NCBI RefSeq assembly: GCF_020832325.1
Contig: NZ_JAFIEU010000050.1
Coordinates: 124,001 to 188,000, forward strand
Reading direction: 5' to 3'
Source of the DNA: Lunatimonas sp.
GTDB lineage: Bacteria; Bacteroidota; Bacteroidia; Cytophagales; Cyclobacteriaceae
DNA length: 64,000 nucleotides
Position 1 is the stretch's first letter. Each line of letters begins with the position of its first letter. The translations under genes and the position numbers were made by a program. This document shows positions 1 through 8,370 of this stretch, piece by piece. The notes beneath the pieces were generated by a model. That model searched no databases and had not been told where the DNA came from. It saw only the letters and a list, made by a program, of their open reading frames with translations.

Positions 1-8
1 GTCAAAAA

Positions 9-44
9 AAACAGGGTGCCGTAGGTAGATACGACACCCTGTTT
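9..44 (-). terminator. Intrinsic terminator of the DUF4136 gene
   Basis: A 10-bp inverted repeat (AAACAGGGTG at 9-18, CACCCTGTTT at 35-44) lies 27 nt beyond the stop codon of the minus-strand DUF4136 gene. A run of A on its left reads as a U-tract on the minus strand. Partial symmetry means it could also serve a gene beyond the left edge. Confidence 0.75.
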
Positions 45-70
45 GAATTTGATGACCGACTATGTTTGAG

Positions 71-652
71 TTAATTTTGTGTAGTTAGAATTTTAAATTG
101 ATCCATCACTTTGTAGGTAGCTCTGGTCAGATCGATGTTTATGTTGGGAGATTCGTAATCGAAGAAGGCGTTGGTATATCCTTGCCAAACCGTATTTCCT
201 TTCTTGTGGTCAATTACCAAAATCACCAACATACCGTCGTTTTGGGTATATTTAACCGCATTGTAGTTTTCTCTCATTTTTTCCCGTGCCACGCTGTCTG
301 GTTCATCTTCGAGCAACTCAATGCCCTGCTTTTTAAGCCAGAAGTCGAAGTCAGGTTGGTTATATCCCCGGTACCTTACCTCGCTTTGATATAACTTATA
401 GATAACCAATAGGTCAGGGTTGTTGTCTTTTATCCGAAATCCCTGTGATCCCAGTCGGGAGGAGATTGTCTTTTCGATTACTTCACCAAACGCATTGTCG
501 CCTTTGGTTTCTTCTTCTACAAAACCGAAGGTCTTATATTTCTTAAATGCACCACGGTAGTTGTAATCGTACTCAGCCACAAAATCACGCTGGGAGAGAC
601 AGGCTGAACAGACAATCAGCAAAACAAGGATGAAGTAGTTAATGTGTTTCAT
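71..652 (-). CDS. DUF4136 family lipoprotein
   Basis: This 193-aa protein begins with a hydrophobic leader (ILVLLIVCSAC) whose Cys is a likely lipidation site, so it should be anchored in the envelope. The body resembles DUF4136 proteins: it opens with a DYNYRG..YKTFGF-type strand, a middle region reads NPDLLVIYKLYQSE, and the C-terminal part reads HKKGNTVWQGYTNAFFD. The family has no assigned biochemical role. I start at the internal Met at 652 because the 13 residues upstream would precede the signal peptide. It is monocistronic, with a terminator just downstream. A second DUF4136 lipoprotein lies at 5362-5934. Confidence 0.8.
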   Translation of the reverse strand: MKHINYFILVLLIVCSACLSQRDFVAEYDYNYRGAFKKYKTFGFVEEETKGDNAFGEVIEKTISSRLGSQGFRIKDNNPDLLVIYKLYQSEVRYRGYNQPDFDFWLKKQGIELLEDEPDSVAREKMRENYNAVKYTQNDGMLVILVIDHKKGNTVWQGYTNAFFDYESPNINIDLTRATYKVMDQFKILTTQN

Positions 653-986
653 ACAAGTTGTCATTAAGATAGTGTTGTTAACGGATTTCAAAGATTATAA
701 CCATTTATTATTTGGTCGCTTCCGGAAAATAGGCATTTATAACAGGTAACTTTGTGTTAACATCCTATATCCTTTTTTGTTTTCAGATTGTATGGGATTC
801 TTATGTAGGATAATGTTAGTGATTTCCAAACCATAATGCAAGTAAAAATATATTTAATATTTCCGAAGGGTGGATTGACGGTATTTGTACCTTTATTTTT
901 AGGTGTATTTGCTGGTGGTTAGGTAGTTAGCCATAAAAAAAGCCGAAACCAGGTTGGCTTCGGCTTGAAGGTTGATTCTTTTCCTT
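653..986. other. Intergenic region with no gene
   Basis: This AT-rich stretch of about 330 nt separates two minus-strand genes. It holds the araB terminator at 934-966 and presumably the promoter of the DUF4136 gene near 690-760, but no clear TAnnTTTG box is visible. No open frame here resembles a protein. Confidence 0.5.
934..966 (-). terminator. Intrinsic terminator of araB
   Basis: An 8-bp stem (AAGCCGAA at 940-947, TTCGGCTT at 959-966) is preceded on the plus strand by seven A residues, giving a U-tract on the minus strand. It lies 20 nt past the araB stop codon. Confidence 0.85.
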
Positions 987-2663
987 TTATCCCCGTTGAT
1001 AGGTCATTGATTCGATAAATTCACCAAATCTCAGGTAGTTTTCATACGTTTTCTGATAGGCAGCTGCTTGGGATGGATTTGGGTAATAGGTCTTATCAAA
1101 GCCGTTTCCCATTCGGTCGATGGCGTCCTGTAGGGTAGGGTATATGCCGCTCGCTACGGATGCATACATCGCGGCGCCAACTGCCGGTGCTTGTTCAGAG
1201 GTAGCCACTTTTATGGGCATGTTCAGCACATCAGCCATTGTTTGCATCACCAAAGGTGATTTCTTGGCAACCCCTCCTAAACCTACTACAGTATCAATGG
1301 TGATTCCTTCTTCCCGGAAACGTTCCACAATACGTTTTGAACCGAAGCAGATGGCGTCCACCAGTGCCTTGAAAACTTTGGCTGCATCAGAACCCATCGT
1401 CAACCCCAAAATGGCTCCCTTGAGCTGCTGATTGGCATCGGGGGTTCTTCTTCCGTTTATCCAGTCTAGGGCTAAAACGCTGCTTTCCTCCGGCGCTATT
1501 TTCATTGCTTCCACGGTCAGTTCAGCCATTAACTTTTCTTCAATCTCTTCGATTAATTGGCTTTTTAAGGTACTATCCAACAGTTTGCTGTGTTTGATGA
1601 TTTGGGTTATGGGGTCAGCGATGAGATTTTTGAACCAAGCCAATACATCGCCAAAACCCGACTGACCAGCCTCTAATCCAATGGTGCCGGGTACCACAGA
1701 TCCGTCTACTTGCCCGCAAATGCCCTTTACCAACTTATCACCCAGCGAATCGTAGGAGGTGATCATGATATCACAGGTAGAAGTTCCCATCACTTTAACC
1801 AAGGTATTTGCAGCTACCTGTCCGCCCACCGCTCCTGCATGTGCGTCAAAAGTACCGACCGCGACCACCGTGCTCTCCAATAAGCCAAGTTTGCTTGCCC
1901 ATTCAGAAGAAAGGGTTCCTGCTGCTTGGTCCGAGGTGTGGGTATCTGTGTACAGCCGATCTCTTAGCGTGGCAAGATCTGGATGTAGTTGTGCTAAAAA
2001 TGTTTTGTCAGGTAATCCACCCCAGCTTTCGTGCCACAATGCCTTATGACCCGCAGCACAGCGGCTGCGCATGGCTTTCATCGGATCAGTCACCCCTGTC
2101 AGTGTAGCCGTTAGGTAGTCGCAGTGCTCCATCCATGAATAAGCCGCTTTTGCCACTTCCGGTGACTGTTTGTAGATATGGGCAATCTTTGCCCAAAACC
2201 ATTCTGAAGAATAGATTCCTCCTTCGTATTTGGTGTAATCCTCACCGCCCCAAGAACGGGCTAGCTGGTTTACCGCTTCCGCTTCGGCAATGGCTGTATG
2301 GTCCTTCCATAGGATCATCATGGCATCTGCATTGGAAGAAAATTCCGGCAGAAGCGCTAAAGCTTCTCCAGTTTCAGTTACCGGTAGGGGAGAGGAACCG
2401 GTGGTATCTATACAGATTCCTTTGATCGTTGCAGGGTCTGCACCACTGATTTCCACCACTTTTCTTATTGTATGTGTAATCCCCTCCAAATGATCCAGTG
2501 GATGTTGCCTAAATTGGTTGGAGGCTGGCTTGCAAAACTTCCCATCCCGCCACCGGGGATAAGCAAAGACTTCGCTGGCTAAGGTTTTTCCGTCTGCGGT
2601 ATCTACCAATACCGATCGCACCGAATCTGTTCCAAAATCGACTCCGATTACATAATGTTTCAT
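987..2663 (-). CDS. araB: Ribulokinase
   Basis: This 558-aa FGGY-family sugar kinase phosphorylates L-ribulose to L-ribulose 5-phosphate with ATP in the cytoplasm. The N-terminal phosphate loop reads GVDFGTDSVRSVLVD (about residues 7-21). It is followed by CIDTTGSSPLPV, the bacterial ribulokinase segment YEGGIYSSEWFWAKI and, near residue 460, the second nucleotide-binding segment VGLGGVAKKSPLV. The length matches the AraB family (about 550-570 aa). No araA or araD is present nearby, so the gene is separated from the rest of the arabinose pathway. Its ATG sits exactly at the end of two tandem leader repeats (2664-2842), which probably form its 5' untranslated region. A strong terminator follows. 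Confidence 0.95.
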   Translation of the reverse strand: MKHYVIGVDFGTDSVRSVLVDTADGKTLASEVFAYPRWRDGKFCKPASNQFRQHPLDHLEGITHTIRKVVEISGADPATIKGICIDTTGSSPLPVTETGEALALLPEFSSNADAMMILWKDHTAIAEAEAVNQLARSWGGEDYTKYEGGIYSSEWFWAKIAHIYKQSPEVAKAAYSWMEHCDYLTATLTGVTDPMKAMRSRCAAGHKALWHESWGGLPDKTFLAQLHPDLATLRDRLYTDTHTSDQAAGTLSSEWASKLGLLESTVVAVGTFDAHAGAVGGQVAANTLVKVMGTSTCDIMITSYDSLGDKLVKGICGQVDGSVVPGTIGLEAGQSGFGDVLAWFKNLIADPITQIIKHSKLLDSTLKSQLIEEIEEKLMAELTVEAMKIAPEESSVLALDWINGRRTPDANQQLKGAILGLTMGSDAAKVFKALVDAICFGSKRIVERFREEGITIDTVVGLGGVAKKSPLVMQTMADVLNMPIKVATSEQAPAVGAAMYASVASGIYPTLQDAIDRMGNGFDKTYYPNPSQAAAYQKTYENYLRFGEFIESMTYQRG

Positions 2664-2750
2664 GTGTTTATAATTGTTTTTCAGCGGTCACATGGAATGC
2701 CCTATTATAATCATTCTTCTGTGTGAGAACTTTTCTCATGGGCATTTCAT
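2664..2750 (-). repeat. Leader repeat, unit 2 (immediately upstream of araB)
   Basis: This 87-nt unit is read on the minus strand. Its arms are ATGAAATGCCC (2750-2740) and GGGCATTCCAT (2702-2692), which pair over 10 of 11 positions, with a smaller TGAGAA/TTCTCA hairpin inside. After the arm come GTGACC and an A-rich tail of about 22 nt that ends at the araB start codon. The unit contains a 23-codon ORF (2739-2668, starting MRKVL and ending AFHVTAEKQL) whose TAA stop is 4 nt before the araB ATG. The shared tail, arms and peptide ending mark it as the same family as units 1 and 3. Transcription and translation of the ORF are inference. Confidence 0.7.
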
Positions 2751-2842
2751 CTGATAATAATTTGTTTTTCAAAGGTCAGATGGAATCTCGCACGTATTAC
2801 AATCGTTCCTCCGTGTGTCGCTTGCGTCGTGCTCGATTTCAT
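2751..2842 (-). repeat. Leader repeat, unit 1 (distal copy upstream of araB)
   Basis: This 92-nt unit is read on the minus strand. Its arms are ATGAAATCGAGCACG (2842-2828) and CGTGCGAGATTCCAT (2794-2780), which are nearly complementary, followed by CTGACC and TTTGAAAAACAAATTATTATC. It contains a 31-codon ORF (2842-2747) that begins MKSSTT and carries RARFHLTFEKQ near its end; its TGA stop overlaps the start of unit 2. The first 15 nt are identical to unit 3 near 32.2 kb. A further copy of the A-rich tail alone (2843-2864) lies just upstream, suggesting decay of an additional unit. Confidence 0.75.
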
Positions 2843-2864
2843 GTGTCTATTAATTTGTTTTTGC
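2843..2864 (-). repeat. Isolated copy of the leader-repeat tail
   Basis: On the minus strand this segment reads GCAAAAACAAATTAATAGAC followed by AC and then the ATGAAA of unit 1. It matches the tails of the complete units, but no complementary arms are visible further upstream. It is probably the remnant of a third tandem copy. Confidence 0.45.
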
Positions 2865-3104
2865 AGCCACTTACCTAGTAGCTTCAAACAGGGCAAGGGT
2901 TATACTGTTACGCCGCAATTTAGGTCTATTTGCTGCGCTATCCCAATGATAGAAACTTCTTACGGAAATTTTTCTGTTTTAAGGGTACATTGATTGATGG
3001 AAGCAATTTTGCATTGAATAAAATTTTTTTCTATGCCAATGGTGTAAAACTTTGGTTTGTTTTCGGTCGAATCATTTATTTTCACGGGGAATTTAGTTTT
3101 CGGC

Positions 3105-5315
3105 ATGAAAAGGCATTTGGTTTTTGTAGCGGTGATGGTGTTTTTTGCATGCTTCCATGTAGGTGGGCAAAGCCTTCCGGGACTGGAAGCGGCAAAGGTT
3201 GACTATCCCATTACGATTGACGGAGAGTTGGATGAAGCCGTTTGGTTAGACGATGAAGGGTGGGCCATGGACTTCGTCCAGTTTTTTCCCAGTGACACAT
3301 CCTTATCTACGGTCAAAACCTTTATTCGGGTGGCTTATGATGCCAAGTTTCTCTACATCGGAGCTGTCATGTACAATCGGGGTCCTAGGGAATACTACGT
3401 GAGTACCTCGCTACGCAGGGACTTTAGAGGAAATCAAAACGACGGGCTTAGTATCATGTTGGATACTTTCAATGACCGTACCAATGCTTATCTTTTCGGT
3501 ATTAACCCCTATGGTGTGCAGCGGGAGGCAATGCTGGGAAATGGCGGGCTGCAAAGTGCCGATTTAAATTTAGCATGGGATAATAAATGGCTATCAGCCG
3601 CGAAAATACACGATGACCGATGGGTGGCAGAGATTGCCATCCCCTTTTCTACACTTCGTTACAAGGAAGGTTCTACCAACTGGAACGTCAATTTCTATCG
3701 CATAGACAGTGAGTACGCAGAGAAGAGTACTTGGACTCCTATTCCCAAGAATTTCAATGTGACCCATGTGGCGTTTACGCGTAAGCTTCTGTTTCCAGAA
3801 CCCCTGCCTAAAGCCGGAGCGAATGTTTCCTTAATTCCCTATACAGCCCTTGGGGCATCTCAAAACACGTTGGAGGGCATTTCCGACCCGCTGCGGCCAA
3901 CCGTGGGCGGCGATGCCAAGATTGGGGTAGGACCGGCCTTGAACCTAGACCTTACCTTTAACCCCGATTTTTCGCAGGTAGAGGTGGATGAGCAGGTAAC
4001 CAACCTAGATCGGTTTGAGATATTTTTCCCGGAGCGAAGGCAGTTTTTCCTGGAAAACGCAGACCTCTTTGCGGATTTCGGCACCGATCGCATTCGACCA
4101 TTTTTTTCCCGCAGAATAGGGGTGGACCGAGATGAAAACACAGGTCAGAATGTGCAAAACCAGATTTTGTACGGTGCGAGACTTAGTGGAAAGCTCACGG
4201 ATGATTGGCGAATCGGCACCATGAACATGCAAACAGCCAATGACCCATTGAGGGGCATTGAGGGAAAGAACTTCGCCGTGGCAGCCTTGCAACGAAAAAT
4301 ATTTAACCGATCTAATGTCGGTCTCATGGTGGTTAATCGGGAGTCCATGGATACGGAGAAAGGGGGATTGGCCATGAAAAACGGTGCCCATAATCGACTG
4401 CTGGGATTGGATTACAACCTATTTTCTGCAGACAACCGATGGAGCGGAAAGTTTTTCTACCATAAAACGTTTGAAGACGGTGACCATCAGGATACCGGCA
4501 CCGGTCATGCGAGTTTAACCTTTATGGATACCCATTTTGCGGCGGGACTTTCCTATTCGTACGTCGGCGAGAGTTATAATCCTGTGGTGGGTTATACACC
4601 TAGGGTCGACTATCAGCGCATTGCACCGGAAGTGGCCTATCTTTTCTTTCCTAACACCGGTAACGTTAACCGCCACGGACCGGGCTTTAAATCCGAGACT
4701 CTTTGGAACGAGCGGCTAGGGGTAACAGACGAGCTACATTCTTTCCTGTATTTGATTCGTTTCCATTCCCATGCAGAAATGACCTTCACCCTAAATAACC
4801 AATATACCTACTTATTCTTTCCCTTTGATCCCACACGGATGGGCGGAGAACCCTTAGCCGAAGGAACGGCTTACCGGACAAATTTCCTGGGTTTTGACAT
4901 CAGAACCAATCCAATCAACGCGTTTTCGCTGCGGGGAATCGGCCAAATAGGACAGTATTACAATGGAAATATGGGGAGTTTTTCAGGGACCTTACAATGG
5001 AGACTTGGGTATCTCGCCAATATCTCGATGAACGTAAGCTACAGCCGTATCCGATTACCTGAACCGCAGGAAGATGCAGACTTGTTATTGTTGGGACCTA
5101 GGGTGGATCTGACTTTTACCCGAAACCTATTCTGGACCACTTTTGTCCAATACAACAATCAAATTGACAACATCAATGTCAATACTCGTTTGCAATGGCG
5201 ATACGCACCGGTATCCGATCTGTTTATGGTGTATACTGACAATTATTTTCCAGGCACCTTTGCTTCAAAGCAGCGTGCGTTGGTGATGAAATTAAACTAT
5301 TGGTTAAATCTGTAG
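3105..5315 (+). CDS. DUF5916 outer-membrane protein with CBM9-like N-terminus
   Basis: This 736-aa secreted protein has a short signal peptide (HLVFVAVMVFFACFHVGGQS). The next roughly 190 residues resemble the carbohydrate-binding family 9 fold (PITIDGELDEAVW, then YDAKFLYIGAVMY). The hallmark of DUF5916 follows in the middle: NPDFSQVEVDEQ, then RFEIFFPERRQFFLENADLF. The C-terminal half is rich in alternating aromatic strands, as expected of an outer-membrane beta barrel. Substrate and function are unknown. The start at 3105 is chosen because it immediately precedes the signal peptide. The gene is divergent from araB and converges with a DUF4136 gene 46 nt away. Family length is usually 700-850 aa, so it looks complete. 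Confidence 0.85.
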   Translation: MKRHLVFVAVMVFFACFHVGGQSLPGLEAAKVDYPITIDGELDEAVWLDDEGWAMDFVQFFPSDTSLSTVKTFIRVAYDAKFLYIGAVMYNRGPREYYVSTSLRRDFRGNQNDGLSIMLDTFNDRTNAYLFGINPYGVQREAMLGNGGLQSADLNLAWDNKWLSAAKIHDDRWVAEIAIPFSTLRYKEGSTNWNVNFYRIDSEYAEKSTWTPIPKNFNVTHVAFTRKLLFPEPLPKAGANVSLIPYTALGASQNTLEGISDPLRPTVGGDAKIGVGPALNLDLTFNPDFSQVEVDEQVTNLDRFEIFFPERRQFFLENADLFADFGTDRIRPFFSRRIGVDRDENTGQNVQNQILYGARLSGKLTDDWRIGTMNMQTANDPLRGIEGKNFAVAALQRKIFNRSNVGLMVVNRESMDTEKGGLAMKNGAHNRLLGLDYNLFSADNRWSGKFFYHKTFEDGDHQDTGTGHASLTFMDTHFAAGLSYSYVGESYNPVVGYTPRVDYQRIAPEVAYLFFPNTGNVNRHGPGFKSETLWNERLGVTDELHSFLYLIRFHSHAEMTFTLNNQYTYLFFPFDPTRMGGEPLAEGTAYRTNFLGFDIRTNPINAFSLRGIGQIGQYYNGNMGSFSGTLQWRLGYLANISMNVSYSRIRLPEPQEDADLLLLGPRVDLTFTRNLFWTTFVQYNNQIDNINVNTRLQWRYAPVSDLFMVYTDNYFPGTFASKQRALVMKLNYWLNL

Positions 5316-5361
5316 GGTCATTAAGTTTAAAAACGCTTGAGCGCCTACTAGGTGAAAGTTC

Positions 5362-5934
5362 CTAACTTCTTGCGGAAATAGTACGGGCAAATTCTTTCAG
5401 AATCTTATCCACCGATGCTTTTAGGTTTTTAGACCGCTGATCCGGTTTGTTGATTTCTCCGACGGCTGAGATCCGCATCACCACTTTATCTTGGCGGGTG
5501 TCTATAAAATCAACCACTACCTCTCCCATATCGTACTTCTCTACCCTAAAGCCACCTCCCATACCGGGGCCCATCATCCAGGGGTTGCCCCACATCCAAG
5601 GATTCATACCCCATCCCCAAGGTCCCATAGGCGCATTGTTTATCTCTTTCTTTCGGTCTGTGAGAATGGTATTGTACCGAACAATTAGATCCGGCTTTTG
5701 TGCATCTAGCTGGTAACCAAATTTCTCCATGCCTTCGGTTAGCCGTTTCTGTAAGTTTTCTTCCAGTACAGGTGAATTGAATGCCTGTGCATCGTAGTAT
5801 TCGCTGATTACATAAAAGGTCTGGAATGCCTCCGGTTGAGCCATCTCATTTTTTTCCATGTACACCTTTACCGGACTACAGCCACCTGCCACACCGGATA
5901 ACACCAACAAAACGATGATACTGTATTTGGTCAT
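5362..5934 (-). CDS. DUF4136 family lipoprotein
   Basis: This 190-aa protein has the lipoprotein leader IIVLLVLSGVAGGCSP with Cys at about residue 19. The DUF4136 body contains QTFYVISEYYDA, QKPDLIVRYNTIL, and a C-terminal MGEVVVDFIDTRQDKVVMR strand pair. Between them is an unusual low-complexity Gly/Met/Trp/Pro stretch (about residues 102-129, repeats of PWxWG and GMGGG), which is common in this family as a flexible loop. The function is unknown. It lies tail to tail with the DUF5916 gene and divergent from the DUF2490 gene. Confidence 0.85.
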   Translation of the reverse strand: MTKYSIIVLLVLSGVAGGCSPVKVYMEKNEMAQPEAFQTFYVISEYYDAQAFNSPVLEENLQKRLTEGMEKFGYQLDAQKPDLIVRYNTILTDRKKEINNAPMGPWGWGMNPWMWGNPWMMGPGMGGGFRVEKYDMGEVVVDFIDTRQDKVVMRISAVGEINKPDQRSKNLKASVDKILKEFARTISARS

Positions 5935-6192
5935 TTTTCTGTTTTTACCTGTAAGACGAATTAGCTTGTGGAATTGTTGTATGGAATTCAGTGCGAAAAT
6001 TAGTTTTTTTTGATTTTGTTCGATGCTTCCCTTGAAAATATATTTATGTATTTCCTGTATCAGGTGTGGTTTTACGGGTAAGAACGGGAGGATTTACCGC
6101 TAAAATGACTAGGATGCACTTTAGCCGAATGTATGGGTTTATTGCAGGTATTTTCCCGAACTTTGCAAGTAAATGTAAGGCATGGTCAGGCG

Positions 6193-6870
6193 ATGGTTCG
6201 AGGATTAGTTATTTTGGTGGTAGTTTTCGTTGTTCCCTTGATAGGACAAGGCCAATCGGTATTTCGCGAGGGGCAGGGAATGTGGTTGATGTTTTTTAAT
6301 CGGACAGAAATTACGGAGAAGTGGAGCCTGCATACCGAAATTCAGGATCGGTCTTACGACATTAGTCATAAGGAAGAGCAATTGCTGCTGAGGGGTGGCC
6401 TCAATTATCACCTGAAACCTCGGCTGTGGCTTACGGCGGGATATGGCTATATAGAAAGCTATCCGCCAGAAGGAATCAGTTCGCCCACGGTTATCGAGCA
6501 TCGTATATGGCAGCAGGTGCTGCATTTCCACACCCTAGGCCGCTTGTTTATTGAACACCGAGGTCGACTGGAACAGCGGTTTGTAGGGGATCGGTACCGA
6601 GATCGGCTTAGGTATCGGTTGCTGGTAAATGTGCCTATAAATAAAGAACGAATGGGACCTAAGACCGTGTTTGCCAGTGTATACGACGAAGTGTTTTTTC
6701 ATTTCGAAGATTCCCCCTATGACCGGAATCGGTTGTACATAGCCTTGGGGTATCAGTTTACGAGGGGTGTAAATGTTCAAACTGGATGGTTGGCGCAGAA
6801 TTTTAGTGGTAAAACGAAGGGCTACTTGCAATTGGGAGTATTCGCCAATGTGCTGCATAGTAAGAAATAG
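6193..6870 (+). CDS. DUF2490 family outer-membrane beta-barrel protein
   Basis: This 225-aa protein has a signal peptide (GLVILVVVFVVPLIGQGQS) and then the DUF2490 pattern. EGQGMWLMFFNRTEI is followed by amphipathic strands (LWLTAGYGYIES, VIEHRIWQQV, RLEQRFVGDRYRDRLRYRL, NRLYIALGYQF). Such proteins are thought to be small beta barrels; no activity is established. The start at 6193 is preferred over an upstream ATG at 6133 because the 20 extra residues precede the signal peptide. The gene stands alone, 64 nt before pxpA, and may or may not share its transcript. Confidence 0.8.
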   Translation: MVRGLVILVVVFVVPLIGQGQSVFREGQGMWLMFFNRTEITEKWSLHTEIQDRSYDISHKEEQLLLRGGLNYHLKPRLWLTAGYGYIESYPPEGISSPTVIEHRIWQQVLHFHTLGRLFIEHRGRLEQRFVGDRYRDRLRYRLLVNVPINKERMGPKTVFASVYDEVFFHFEDSPYDRNRLYIALGYQFTRGVNVQTGWLAQNFSGKTKGYLQLGVFANVLHSKK

Positions 6871-6934
6871 GCTGCCGTTTGGTTATTAGGCCTTTGGACG
6901 ATATTTTTATAGGTCGCAGATAGAAATTGAGACA

Positions 6935-7672
6935 ATGGTAAAGCGGATAGATGTAAATGCAGACCTGGGTGAGGAGATGGGTTTCGATGCAGCAATCATG
7001 CGCTTTATAAGCAGTTGTAGCATCGCCTGTGGAGGTCACGCCGGAAATCCTGACACTATCCGGGAGGCGGTGATGCAAGCACAGTCCTATGGCCTTCGAA
7101 TCGGTGCACACCCGTCTTATCCTGACCCGGAGAATTTTGGAAGGATTAAGATGGAGATACTTCCATCCGCCCTGGAAAATAGCGTAAAGGCTCAAATTCA
7201 GCTAGTGACCGGTCAACTAAACAGAATGGGGGTGCCCCTGCATCATGTAAAGTTTCACGGTGCATTGTATAATGAAGCTTGTGTGGATTCTGTACTGGCT
7301 CAACTGCTTGTCTCACTCCTGCGGTCGGAATTTCCTGGAGCTAAGCTTTATGCTCCGTACGCCTCTGAGATGGCCGCTGCGGCAGGTTCAGTGGGGGTGG
7401 AGGTGTGGTATGAAGGCTTTGTGGATCGAAGGTACCACCCTGACCTGACCTTGGTAAAGCGATCGGAAGAGGGTGCTGTACTGAAGTCGTGGGTGGAAAT
7501 CCGCGAACAGGTGGAAGAACTGTTGCTTCGGCAGCGAGTAAGGACCTCAGACGGTAGTTGGAAGGCTATATGGGTAGATACGCTCTGCTTGCATGGCGAC
7601 CATCCGGAAGCGTTGCATACTGCCAGAAACCTAAACCAATGGATACAGCATCACGGAATGGTTACAAGGTAA
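6935..7672 (+). CDS. pxpA: 5-oxoprolinase subunit A (LamB/YcsF family)
   Basis: This 245-aa cytoplasmic subunit belongs to the ATP-dependent 5-oxoprolinase that opens 5-oxo-L-proline to L-glutamate. Family motifs are visible: VNADLGEEMGFD at the N-terminus, SIACGGHAGN near residue 30, GAHPSYPDPENFGR near residue 56 and HHVKFHGALYNEA near residue 107. Length is typical (about 245-255 aa). Its TAA stop shares one base with the ATG of pxpB (TAATG), so the two are translationally coupled, and pxpC follows with an overlap. The intact A-B-C order strongly supports the assignment. Confidence 0.95.
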   Translation: MVKRIDVNADLGEEMGFDAAIMRFISSCSIACGGHAGNPDTIREAVMQAQSYGLRIGAHPSYPDPENFGRIKMEILPSALENSVKAQIQLVTGQLNRMGVPLHHVKFHGALYNEACVDSVLAQLLVSLLRSEFPGAKLYAPYASEMAAAAGSVGVEVWYEGFVDRRYHPDLTLVKRSEEGAVLKSWVEIREQVEELLLRQRVRTSDGSWKAIWVDTLCLHGDHPEALHTARNLNQWIQHHGMVTR

Positions 7673-8370
7673 TGGAAAAAACGATTCGACAAATATCGCC
7701 GGAAATTATCGAGATTAGTTGGCCTGCACTAATATCGAAGGAAATCGCAGCCGAGATGTTGCAATTACGGTCTTCGTTGGCCGAACACTTGGGCGATCGT
7801 CTGAAGGATATTCGACTGGGCTATCATCGTTTGTCCGTAGCCATTCGGGCAGGTACTTGTCAGATAAGCGAACTAAGGACTTTGTTAGAAGACTTAAGTA
7901 CCGGGCAGAGACAGGTGTCGTCAAAGCGATGGCAAATCCCGGTGTGCTATGATCCCTCTCTGGCAAAGGATCTGAGTCCCTTTCTGAAGAGCACAGGACT
8001 TGGTCTCGATGAGTTGATCAGACTACATACGGGAGTAGGCTATTTACTGCATTTTTATGGCTTCCTTCCGGGATTTATGTACCTGGGAGGCTTGGTGCCT
8101 GCGCTTCACTGCCGTAGGAAGAACTTTCCTGAGCGAAAAGTGGAAAAAGGATCCGTTGCCATCGGAGGTTCCCAAACGGGCATCTATCCGGTAGAAAGTC
8201 CGGGCGGATGGCATGTGGTGGGAAAGACACCGCTAACGTTATTTGATCCGGTGAGTGGTCAGCTACCTCCATTCACCCCGGGAGACGTTATTCAATTTTT
8301 TTCCATCGCTCGTACCGAATACGAACAACGGCTAGGTTCCTCGGTCAGGACTTTGGAATATGAGAAGTAA
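7672..8370 (+). CDS. pxpB: 5-oxoprolinase subunit B (KipI family)
   Basis: This 232-aa protein is the allophanate-hydrolase subunit 1-like component of 5-oxoprolinase. Conserved blocks are GVGYLLHFYGFLPGFMYLGG and GSVAIGGSQTGIYPVESPGG followed by WHVVGKTPL. An upstream in-frame ATG at 7558 lies deep inside pxpA; I use the ATG at 7672, which overlaps the pxpA stop by one base. The last 11 nt overlap pxpC. The B. subtilis homologue KipI was first described as a kinase inhibitor, but with pxpA and pxpC adjacent the enzymatic role is more likely. Confidence 0.95.
   Translation: MEKTIRQISPEIIEISWPALISKEIAAEMLQLRSSLAEHLGDRLKDIRLGYHRLSVAIRAGTCQISELRTLLEDLSTGQRQVSSKRWQIPVCYDPSLAKDLSPFLKSTGLGLDELIRLHTGVGYLLHFYGFLPGFMYLGGLVPALHCRRKNFPERKVEKGSVAIGGSQTGIYPVESPGGWHVVGKTPLTLFDPVSGQLPPFTPGDVIQFFSIARTEYEQRLGSSVRTLEYEK

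Larger units (their letters stand above)
2664..3104. other. Divergent intergenic region between araB and the DUF5916 gene
   Basis: This 441-nt gap holds two tandem leader repeats (2664-2842) and a partial tail (2843-2864). The remaining stretch of about 240 nt is AT-rich and must carry the two divergent promoters. I could not place a convincing -33/-7 pair. Apart from the short ORFs in the repeats, no coding sequence is supported. Confidence 0.5.

Noticed and set aside
98..394. Plus-strand open frame opposite the DUF4136 gene
   Set aside because: It has no family resemblance and lies antisense to a convincing lipoprotein gene.
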